Below are positions 1-6,424 of a DNA stretch of 9,550 nucleotides, piece by piece (positions within the stretch are counted from its first letter, which is position 1; each line of letters opens with the position of its first letter). A program made the position numbers and the translations under genes. The notes under the pieces were generated by a model, which saw only the letters and a list, made by a program, of their open reading frames with translations, searched no databases and was not told the origin of the DNA. Location of the stretch: positions 1 to 9,550 of the forward strand of contig CAMPIR010000027.1 in assembly GCA_946886435.1 (NCBI GenBank), in the 5' to 3' direction. Origin of the DNA: an uncultured Candidatus Saccharibacteria bacterium (GTDB taxonomy: Bacteria; Patescibacteria; Saccharimonadia; Saccharimonadales; UBA5946).

Positions 1-1155
1 ATCACGCAGTTAGCTGAACCGGTTATAGTCGGCGGTACGGTAGAGGCGCCCCAGCTCGATGGTACAACGAAACCTGTTCGAATTCATCATGCACACCTAG
101 AGGAAGATGCCGGCAAACTAACTCATCCAGCAGGACAGGCTGAAAGTTTCGTAGATCTAAACCGTGCAGGTACTCCGCTCATCGAGATCGTATCCGAAGC
201 GGATATACATAGTCCAGCAGAAGCGCGGGCATTCGCGCAAGAACTTTACAAGTTAATGACTTTTGCAGGCGTAACGCATGGTGACTTGTACCATGGCAAC
301 ATGCGTTTTGACGTAAATATATCACTCGCACCGATAGGCGTTGAGACTCTTGGAACGCGCGCCGAGATAAAGAACCTAAATTCATTTCGAGCTGTTGAGA
401 AAGCGGCCGAGTTTGAATGCATCAGACAAGCGGCCATCCTAGACAAGGAAGAGTTGGTCGTTCAGGAAACTCGCGGATGGAATGAAGATAAGCAGCAGAC
501 CTTTTCACAGCGCAGCAAAGAGGATGCACATGACTATCGGTACTTTCCGGATGCAGATATTCCACCGGTCAGGATTAACGCCGAGCGCGTCACGGCCGCC
601 AAGGAGTCTATGCCAAGGCTCCCAGCTGACTATCGTAGTGCATGGTCATCGCTCGAACTCGACTCATCGGTCGTCAATGCGCTCCTCGCATCACGCCTAT
701 CAGCAGAAATCATCTATGAGATTCAAAAGTCTGCTGGCGACGAACATGCCGCCAGAAGTGCCCACTGGTTTGCGAGCGTGGTTGATGATGAAGAAACTGA
801 AACTTCCGCGTCAAACCAGCTTTCTGCAAACGCTCTGATCGATTTGTCGGCGATGGTGAGCGAATCGCTCATTAGCTCTACCGGTGCAAAACAGATATTT
901 AACGAGTTGCGACGCGACGGAGGTTCACCTCGAACGATCGCCGAAGAAAAGAACTTACTCCAGGTTAGCGATGAAGGCGAGATAGCGGCTATCGTCGATG
1001 CGGTTCTGGCGGCCCCCGACTCTCAAAAAGCTGTCACCGACATCCGCTCAGGCAACGACAAAGCGATTGGCTATCTCGTTGGGCAGGTGATGAAGCTTTC
1101 CCACGGGAAGGCTAATCCCGCACTGGCACAGAAGCTGATCCGCGAACGTATCTAA
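1..1155 (+). CDS. gatB: Aspartyl/glutamyl-tRNA(Asn/Gln) amidotransferase subunit B, 5'-truncated by window edge
   Basis: GatB is the kinase and tRNA-binding subunit of GatCAB, which converts Glu-tRNA(Gln) or Asp-tRNA(Asn) to the amidated form in the cytoplasm. The reading frame is open from base 1, giving 384 visible codons; the family is usually about 475-490 residues, so roughly 90-100 N-terminal residues lie outside. Visible family motifs are HLEEDAGK (bases 94-117, acidic residues of the phosphorylation site in known structures), the GatB signature VDLNRAGTPLIEIV (151-192), GTRAEIKNLNSF (353-388 region), VQETR, and HDYRYFPDADIPP (about 529-567). The C-terminal third is the helical plus YqeY-like tail, ending in a GYLVGQVMKLSHGKANP-type motif close to the stop. 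Small departures from the common form include MRFDVNISLAP instead of MRCDANVSVRP. The stop TAA is followed 10 bp later by galU, so the two are probably cotranscribed. Identification is secure; subunits A and C are not in the window. Confidence 0.96.
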   Translation: MTQLAEPVIVGGTVEAPQLDGTTKPVRIHHAHLEEDAGKLTHPAGQAESFVDLNRAGTPLIEIVSEADIHSPAEARAFAQELYKLMTFAGVTHGDLYHGNMRFDVNISLAPIGVETLGTRAEIKNLNSFRAVEKAAEFECIRQAAILDKEELVVQETRGWNEDKQQTFSQRSKEDAHDYRYFPDADIPPVRINAERVTAAKESMPRLPADYRSAWSSLELDSSVVNALLASRLSAEIIYEIQKSAGDEHAARSAHWFASVVDDEETETSASNQLSANALIDLSAMVSESLISSTGAKQIFNELRRDGGSPRTIAEEKNLLQVSDEGEIAAIVDAVLAAPDSQKAVTDIRSGNDKAIGYLVGQVMKLSHGKANPALAQKLIRERI

Positions 1156-1162
1156 AAGGAGG
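1156..1162 (+). promoter_or_regulatory. Ribosome binding site of galU with short spacing
   Basis: AAGGAGG lies just after the gatB stop and ends only 3 bases before the ATG at 1166. It is a full-strength Shine-Dalgarno sequence, but the spacing is shorter than the usual 5-9 bases. No other in-frame start with a better site was seen, and the protein start MKQPTKAIICAAGLGTR fits the family exactly, so the start is kept. Confidence 0.8.
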
Positions 1163-1165
1163 GCT

Positions 1166-2044
1166 ATGAAACAACCGACTAAGGCTATCATCTGTGCTGC
1201 CGGGCTTGGGACGCGATTTCTACCGCAAACAAAGGCGATGCCAAAAGAGATGCTGCCTATTATAGACCGCCCAGTTATCCAGCTGATTGTTGAAGAGGTT
1301 GTGGCCGCAGGTGTTACCGATATCATCATCGTCACCGGTAGTACGAAGCGTGCCATCGAAGACCATTTTGATCGATCCGATGAACTAGAGACAGAGCTGC
1401 GCGATAAAGGCAAAGGCGACAAGGCTGATGAGATCAAAAAGATTGCTGAGTTGGCAAATTTCGTCTATGTACGGCAAAAAGGAACACCGAAGGGCAACGC
1501 CCGACCAGTCCTTAATGCTCGTCATCTCATCAATGATGACGAGCCGTTTTTTGTGTTTTTCGCTGATGACTTTTTTCGCTCCGATGTACCTCGAGCTGTA
1601 CAGCTCAAAAATGCTTACATGCGTACGGGTAAATCGGTCATCTCGCTGATCGAAATTGACCGTTCAGAGGCTGACAAATACGGCATGGCAGCCATTAGTG
1701 ACGATCTCGGTGACGGCACCTTTAAGCTGACCGAACTGATCGAGAAGCCTGGTGCAGACCTGGCGCCGAGCTCATTCGCATCGGTTGGGGGTTATCTGCT
1801 GACACCGGATATTCTCCCTATCATCGCCGAGGAAAAACCCGGAAAAGGCGGTGAGATAACGCTTGCCGACAGTATCAATAAACTAGCGCAAATCAACAAA
1901 GTTTACGGTCAATTCATTGATGGCGTTTGGCATGACACCGGTGATCAGCTCAAGTATCTCGAAGCGATTGTCGATAACGCACTCGTTCATCCAAAACTGA
2001 GTGAGCCATTTCGTAACTATCTGAAGCACCGTCTCGATAATTAA
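1166..2044 (+). CDS. galU: UTP--glucose-1-phosphate uridylyltransferase
   Basis: The enzyme makes UDP-glucose from UTP and glucose-1-phosphate in the cytoplasm, feeding cell-surface glycan synthesis. It has 292 residues, the usual GalU length. The nucleotide-binding loop AAGLGTRFLPQTKAMPKEMLP is at residues 11-31, followed by PVIQLIVEEVVAAG (36-49). The metal/sugar region FADD is at 132-135, ELIEKPG at 190-196, SVGGYLLTPDI at 206-216, GGEITLADSI at 228-237, and WHDTGDQLKYLEA at 255-267. One oddity: the loop that reads RQKEPLGLGHAV in typical GalU reads RQKGTPKGNARPV here (103-115), and the usual GDD is ADD. Other nucleotidyltransferases (RfbA-type, GlmU) are less likely given the GalU-type ends and WHDTGD motif. 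It sits 10 bp after gatB, probably in one transcript. Confidence 0.93.
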   Translation: MKQPTKAIICAAGLGTRFLPQTKAMPKEMLPIIDRPVIQLIVEEVVAAGVTDIIIVTGSTKRAIEDHFDRSDELETELRDKGKGDKADEIKKIAELANFVYVRQKGTPKGNARPVLNARHLINDDEPFFVFFADDFFRSDVPRAVQLKNAYMRTGKSVISLIEIDRSEADKYGMAAISDDLGDGTFKLTELIEKPGADLAPSSFASVGGYLLTPDILPIIAEEKPGKGGEITLADSINKLAQINKVYGQFIDGVWHDTGDQLKYLEAIVDNALVHPKLSEPFRNYLKHRLDN

Positions 2045-2075
2045 GACAGTACAACAGGGGTAGTTGACGGGGCCA

Positions 2076-2084
2076 TGATATACT
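2076..2084 (+). promoter_or_regulatory. Extended -10 promoter for the small membrane protein pair
   Basis: TGATATACT in the 76-bp gap after galU is an extended -10 element (TG, one base, then TATACT at 2079-2084, a 5/6 match to TATAAT). No acceptable -35 lies 16-18 bp upstream; a TTGACG at 2064-2069 is only 9 bp away and cannot serve. The start of transcription would fall near 2091, giving a leader of about 30 bases that contains the Shine-Dalgarno site at 2107-2113. Confidence 0.6.
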
Positions 2085-2106
2085 AACAAATGACGCGAAT
2101 TCTATA

Positions 2107-2113
2107 AAAGGAG
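2107..2113 (+). promoter_or_regulatory. Ribosome binding site of the 79-residue membrane protein
   Basis: AAAGGAG with a 7-base spacer to the ATG at 2121 is a canonical site. It fixes ATG 2121 as the start rather than the second ATG three codons later, and is the best-placed Shine-Dalgarno in the window. Confidence 0.8.
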
Positions 2114-2120
2114 CACTCTC

Positions 2121-2360
2121 ATGGACGCAATGCAAATACTCGTAATCATTCTGGCATCATTTCTGGCTCTGTTCCTCCTGCTTGCAGTGATTTTGATCGT
2201 ATTACTTATCAAAGTTACCCGCCAGATAAAACAGGTAACCACGTCAGCCCAGTCTGCTGCCGATAACATTAACTCTTTCGTCGGAAATGTCAGCAAGTTC
2301 ACTTCACCCGCAATCGTAGCTAAGCTGGTGATGGATCAACTAAAAAAGATGCGCAAGTAG
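2121..2360 (+). CDS. Small single-pass membrane protein of unknown function
   Basis: The protein has 79 residues. Residues 5-30 form one long, strongly hydrophobic segment (ILVIILASFLALFLLLAVIL and on), followed by a basic KVTRQIKQ and then a polar, probably helical tail rich in Ser, Ala, Asn and Lys, ending KKMRK. This layout, an N-terminal anchor plus an amphipathic cytoplasmic helix, resembles DUF948/YoxC-like small proteins, but no specific family motif is recognised and the resemblance is only architectural. It has its own promoter and a strong ribosome binding site, and the next gene begins 13 bp after its stop, so the pair is probably expressed together. No function is assigned. It is judged real from its start signals, its membrane-protein composition and the absence of any competing frame. 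Confidence 0.8.
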   Translation: MDAMQILVIILASFLALFLLLAVILIVLLIKVTRQIKQVTTSAQSAADNINSFVGNVSKFTSPAIVAKLVMDQLKKMRK

Positions 2361-2373
2361 CGATAGCCCAGCG

Positions 2374-2691
2374 ATGCGTCGTTTTAAGTCATTTCTTCGG
2401 AAAAATCACGAAACCACTGTCAAAAACAATGAGCGCGAGGCAAAACTTGCGACGCTCGAAGTGCTCTTTAACGATCTCTATAACGATCGGCGGCGAATAT
2501 ACAAACTGAACTTTTTCCGTGGTATCGTCTTTGGTGCAGGAAGTGCGCTCGGTGGAACGGTTGTCATCGCTCTGGCGGTCTGGCTCCTGTCGTTGTTTGT
2601 GAACGCGCCGCTTATCGGCGATATCTTTAAAAATGCGCAACAATCAATAGAACAGACTACCGAGCAATCTCGACAAAAAATCGATCAGTAG
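2374..2691 (+). CDS. DUF5665-like small membrane protein
   Basis: The protein has 105 residues. A charged N-terminal part (1-45, rich in Lys, Arg, Glu and Asn) leads into RRIYKLNFFRGIVFGAGSAL and a hydrophobic segment to about residue 76. A polar, Gln/Glu-rich, probably helical or coiled-coil tail (85-105) follows. The NFFRGIVFGAGSALGGT stretch followed by a hydrophobic segment and a short Pro-containing turn (NAPLIGDI) is the pattern I associate with DUF5665 membrane proteins of unknown function; this is recognition, not a search result. No clear Shine-Dalgarno precedes ATG 2374, which lies 13 bp after the previous stop, so translation may be coupled to the upstream gene. An in-frame stop at 2341 limits any longer start. 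Its role is unknown; two adjacent small membrane proteins might act in one envelope process. Confidence 0.8.
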   Translation: MRRFKSFLRKNHETTVKNNEREAKLATLEVLFNDLYNDRRRIYKLNFFRGIVFGAGSALGGTVVIALAVWLLSLFVNAPLIGDIFKNAQQSIEQTTEQSRQKIDQ

Positions 2692-2766
2692 GTTGGGTAA
2701 TTGTTTGCGGGTGAGACTGGCATATATTCCTCATCCATGACTAATCAAATGCTATACTAGAGAGAC
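2692..2766. other. Intergenic spacer before dnaE
   Basis: This 75-bp spacer holds the dnaE -10 element at its right end. It also contains a weak inverted repeat, GGGTGAG at 2709-2715 against CTCATCC at 2730-2736 (7 bp with one G-U pair, 14-base loop). There is no following T-run, so it is not called a terminator. Confidence 0.5.
2750..2758 (+). promoter_or_regulatory. Extended -10 promoter of dnaE, implying a leaderless or near-leaderless mRNA
   Basis: TGCTATACT is an extended -10 element (TG at 2750-2751, TATACT at 2753-2758), almost the same as the one at 2076-2084. Only 8 bases separate its end from the dnaE ATG at 2767. The normal start of transcription, about 7 bases downstream of the hexamer, would fall at 2765-2766. 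No -35 match is found at 16-18 bp. The sequence between, AGAGAGAC, gives no usable Shine-Dalgarno. Confidence 0.6.
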
Positions 2767-5700
2767 ATGACTGCGGGGGAAAATCAGGCAACGAAATCGG
2801 GGTTGAAGGCCTCGGATTATGTCCATCTACACAACCATACTCATCATAGTCTGCTCGATGGGCTGACAAAGGTTGATGAACTTGTTGACCGTGTCAAAAG
2901 CCTCGGGATGAGTGCGGTCGCGATGACCGACCACGGCACACTATCGGGGGCGATCGAGTTTTATAAAGCCTGCAAAGCGGCAGATATCAAACCGATCATC
3001 GGTATCGAGACCTATGTTGCGGCCCGTACGATTCACGATAGAGACCCCGCAAAGGACAAGGCACGGTACCATCTCATCTTGCTCGCTATGAACAACACGG
3101 GCTATCAGAACTTGATGCAACTGAGTTCGATCGCAAACCTCGAAGGTGTGTATTATAAACCTCGCATCGACCATGAGTTGCTCGAAAAGTACAACGAAGG
3201 GATTATCGCGCTCAGTGCGTGTGCTGGTGGCGAGGTCGGTGAAAGTATCCGTTCCGGGAACTACGACGAAGCGAAGCGAATAGCCAGTTGGTACAAGCAG
3301 GTGTTTGGTGATCGTTATTACTTAGAGATCCAGGACCATAATGAATGGGATGTGCAGCGTTCTATCAACGAGGGTGTTCTAAAGCTCGGCGCAGAACTCG
3401 GTATCGAGTGTGTGGTTACGAGCGATGCGCACTATATCGATGAGAGTGACCAAGAAGCGCACGAGATATTGCTCTGCGTAGGGACTGGGGCATATTTTAG
3501 CGACCAAGATAGGATGAGTTTGAAGGATTTCCATCTCCATGTTACTGATCCTGGTGACATCATAGAGAGATGGGGTACGCACAGCCCGGCGATCATCACG
3601 AACACCAAAGCAATCGCTGACCGCTGCGATGTAACGCTAGAGTTTGGCAAGATACTTATCCCGACATTTCCAGTTCCAGAGGGCGAGACTGAAAAATCGT
3701 ATCTCGACACGCTTGTTTGGCAAGGCCTGGCCTGGCGTTATGGTGGCGTGAACACGCAAGAAGCAGAGACACTCTCGATCGAAACTTGTCGCACGAAACT
3801 AGATGACGCGATACTCTCGCGAGCCGACTATGAGCTCGGTGTTATTGACAGTATGGGATTCAACGGTTACTTTCTGATCATTCACGACTTTATCAGCTGG
3901 GGAAAGAACCGTGGTATTATTTTTGGTCCTGGCCGAGGGTCTGCGGCGGGCTCGATAATATCCTATGCGCTGAATATTACCGAGCTTGATCCACTCAAAT
4001 ACGATTTGCTGTTCGAGCGTTTTTTGAACCCTGATCGCATCAGTATGCCAGATGTTGATATCGACATCCAGGATACTCGGCGTGACGAGGTGATCCAGTA
4101 CTGTGTCGAGAAATACGGTACTGAGCGTGTCGCGAACATCACGACTTTTGGCAAGATGGCTGCTCGTGCGGCGGTTCGGGATGTAGCCCGAGTCCTACAG
4201 GTACCGTATGGTGATGCTGATCGACTCGCTAAACTCATTCCAGCACCGGTCCAGGGTCGGCATATTCCGCTCAAAACGAGTATCGTCGAAGACGCAGATC
4301 TGAGACGTGAATACGAAACAAATCCAACAGTCAAGAAAGTCATAGATTTTGCGGTGCGCCTCGAGGGGACTATCCGCTCACACGGCGTCCACGCGGCCGG
4401 TGTCGTGATCGCCCCTGATGACATCGTAAAGTTCGCGCCACTTGAAATGGCTCAAAAAGGGGTTGTAGCTACGCAGTATCCGATGGGTCCGGTTGAGGAT
4501 CTAGGATTGCTCAAAATGGACTTCCTTGGTCTATCTAACCTTTCGATCATCAATAACGCGCTCCGTATAATCCGAAAAGTGTACGATGTCGAAATAGCAC
4601 TTAGTGATATCCCGCTTGATGATACGAAAGCCTATGAGCTCTTTCAGCGCGGTGATACCACAGGTGTTTTCCAGCTCGAGTCTGCTGGTATGAAACGCTA
4701 CCTTCGTGAACTCAAGCCAACGGTGTTTGAAGACATTGTAGCAATGGTGGCTCTTTATCGACCAGGTCCGATGCAGTTTATTGATGACTTCATTAAGCGT
4801 AAACACGGTGAAAAGGTCATTAGCTACCCACACGATAGCATGAAAGGTGCCCTCGAAACTACGTACGGTATCCTGGTCTACCAGGAGCAGGTCATGCAGA
4901 TTTCAAAGGAAGTCTGCGGCTTTACGGGTGGCGAAGCGGATACGCTCCGTAAGGCTATCGGTAAGAAAAACGCCGAGCTTATGGCAAAGATGAAAGACAA
5001 AATGATTGAGGGTGGATCTAAGCACTCAGGGATTGATCGGGCATTGATGGAACGGTTCTGGAAGCAGCTCGAAGATTTTGCGGCGTATTGTTTCAATAAA
5101 TCCCACGCTGCTTGTTATGGCCTAATCGCCTACTGGACGGCATATCTGAAGGCACATTATCCTGATGCGTTTATGGCGGCACTGATGACAAGCGACCTCG
5201 ATAACACTGAACGGCTCGCTATCGAGATTAACGAGTGCAAGCATATGGGGCTGACTGTTCTGCCTCCAGATGTAAACGAAAGCTTCGTTGAGTTCGGCGT
5301 TGTCTCAGGAACGAAACAGATCCGATTTGGCATGGCGGCTATCAAGGGGGTGGGGACGGGTGCTGTTGAGGAAATCCTTCGTGCACGCGAGGACGGACCG
5401 TTTGAGTCGATAGCGGACTTTGCGCAGCGTGTCAGTACGAGGAGCGTGAACCGCAAAGCATGGGAGTCTCTCGTGCGAGCCGGTGCGTTCGACCGGCTCG
5501 GCGACCGGTCAGATATTTTGTTTAACATGGATACGATTCTTGGGTACGCCTCGAAGCTGCAAAAGGAACGGGCAACGAACCAGGCGGATCTATTTGGTGG
5601 GTTAGCTGAGGCTGTTGCTCTACCAGAGATTGCACTCGAAGCGGCACCGCAGAAGCATTCTGAAAAAGAACGCCTACAGTGGGAGCGAGAGTTACTTGGC

Positions 5701-6414
5701 CTTTATCTGAGTGCGCATCCACTCGATCGTTACGATGCTTATTTCGAGGAGCAAACCGTACCACTTATCAGCCTAAAGCCGGAGCACGACAAAAAAGCGG
5801 TCGTTGTCGGTGGCGTCATCAGCTCTGTTCGGCAGATCATTACAAAGAGTGGCTCAAAAATGGCTTTTGTCGCCCTAGAGGACAAGATGGGTGAAGGTGA
5901 AGTGATCGTTTTTCCGAGCCTGTTCGAGGAAATCGGCAGCAAACTTATCCAGGACGAAGTCGTTAAGGTAGAGGGTAAGATCAGTAGCACGGATCGACAA
6001 GGGAACTCGCTGGGTGAAGCAAAGATCATCGCTGACGCCTTTATTTTTGTCAGCGGCGAAGAGCTCGATAGTTATCGCGCGACGGGTAAAAAGATGAAAG
6101 AGCTTAAGCCGCGAAAACCAAAATCAGCTGCTGCGTCAAAACTAAAGCAAGCTGAGGAGAAATACGACTATCGCCCGGTTGATGATCGCGAACCTCCACG
6201 ACTCTATGTTCGGGTGCTTGATCCCGCCGATCACGACAAGCTCCATGCCCTGAAAAAGCTACTCAATAACTTTGTCGGAGAGAGCGAGATTATCTTGGTT
6301 TTGGGCGCCGACAAATCCTCTGCAATGCGCTTACCTTTTAGGATCGATCCGCAACAAGCCTTGCAATCAGCCATCGGTGAACTCTATGGCGTCGAACATG
6401 TCGTATTAAAATAA
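2767..6414 (+). CDS. dnaE: DNA polymerase III subunit alpha (replicative C-family polymerase)
   Basis: This is the catalytic subunit of the chromosomal replicase, extending primers with dNTPs on the beta clamp. It has 1215 residues and is complete. In order: the PHP domain (about 18-270) starts VHLHNHTHHSLLDG and appears to keep all its metal ligands (H20, H22, D31, H56, E81, H102, C152, D220, H222, placed by eye). The polymerase core has GRGSAAGS (389-396), MPDVDID (427-433, catalytic D429 and D431), KMDFLGL with the third catalytic D585, and YRPGPM (664-669). A helix-hairpin-helix IKGVGTG is at 859-865, the clamp-binding motif QADLF at 939-943, and an OB fold at about 1012-1085. A C-terminal domain of about 100 residues follows a Lys-rich linker (about 1108-1130). 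It is slightly longer than the E. coli protein, with about 17 extra N-terminal residues before the PHP domain. ATG 2767 is the only ATG before the PHP motif; TTG 2803 is a possible alternative. No DnaQ exonuclease domain is fused. Confidence 0.97.
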   Translation: MTAGENQATKSGLKASDYVHLHNHTHHSLLDGLTKVDELVDRVKSLGMSAVAMTDHGTLSGAIEFYKACKAADIKPIIGIETYVAARTIHDRDPAKDKARYHLILLAMNNTGYQNLMQLSSIANLEGVYYKPRIDHELLEKYNEGIIALSACAGGEVGESIRSGNYDEAKRIASWYKQVFGDRYYLEIQDHNEWDVQRSINEGVLKLGAELGIECVVTSDAHYIDESDQEAHEILLCVGTGAYFSDQDRMSLKDFHLHVTDPGDIIERWGTHSPAIITNTKAIADRCDVTLEFGKILIPTFPVPEGETEKSYLDTLVWQGLAWRYGGVNTQEAETLSIETCRTKLDDAILSRADYELGVIDSMGFNGYFLIIHDFISWGKNRGIIFGPGRGSAAGSIISYALNITELDPLKYDLLFERFLNPDRISMPDVDIDIQDTRRDEVIQYCVEKYGTERVANITTFGKMAARAAVRDVARVLQVPYGDADRLAKLIPAPVQGRHIPLKTSIVEDADLRREYETNPTVKKVIDFAVRLEGTIRSHGVHAAGVVIAPDDIVKFAPLEMAQKGVVATQYPMGPVEDLGLLKMDFLGLSNLSIINNALRIIRKVYDVEIALSDIPLDDTKAYELFQRGDTTGVFQLESAGMKRYLRELKPTVFEDIVAMVALYRPGPMQFIDDFIKRKHGEKVISYPHDSMKGALETTYGILVYQEQVMQISKEVCGFTGGEADTLRKAIGKKNAELMAKMKDKMIEGGSKHSGIDRALMERFWKQLEDFAAYCFNKSHAACYGLIAYWTAYLKAHYPDAFMAALMTSDLDNTERLAIEINECKHMGLTVLPPDVNESFVEFGVVSGTKQIRFGMAAIKGVGTGAVEEILRAREDGPFESIADFAQRVSTRSVNRKAWESLVRAGAFDRLGDRSDILFNMDTILGYASKLQKERATNQADLFGGLAEAVALPEIALEAAPQKHSEKERLQWERELLGLYLSAHPLDRYDAYFEEQTVPLISLKPEHDKKAVVVGGVISSVRQIITKSGSKMAFVALEDKMGEGEVIVFPSLFEEIGSKLIQDEVVKVEGKISSTDRQGNSLGEAKIIADAFIFVSGEELDSYRATGKKMKELKPRKPKSAAASKLKQAEEKYDYRPVDDREPPRLYVRVLDPADHDKLHALKKLLNNFVGESEIILVLGADKSSAMRLPFRIDPQQALQSAIGELYGVEHVVLK
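5476..5500. repeat. Perfect 9-bp inverted repeat inside dnaE
   Basis: CGAGCCGGT (5476-5484) is the exact reverse complement of ACCGGCTCG (5492-5500), with a 7-base loop GCGTTCG. It is a GC-rich stem within coding sequence for the conserved RAGAFDRLGDR segment. It has no T-run, so it is not a terminator. It may be a by-product of codon choice. Confidence 0.5.
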
Positions 6415-6424
6415 TAAAAAATTG

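Noticed and set aside
2064..2069. TTGACG, a near-perfect -35 box upstream of the small membrane protein genes
   Set aside because: It is only 9 bp from the TATACT hexamer, and no -10 lies 16-18 bp downstream of it.
2709..2736. Possible terminator hairpin after the 105-residue protein gene
   Set aside because: The stem is 7 bp with a G-U pair and a 14-base loop, and no T-run follows.
3963..4424. Open 153-codon frame on the minus strand inside dnaE
   Set aside because: It is antisense to the conserved polymerase core, its protein is Ser/Arg-rich and unlike any family, and it has no start signals. It is a shadow of dnaE codon use.
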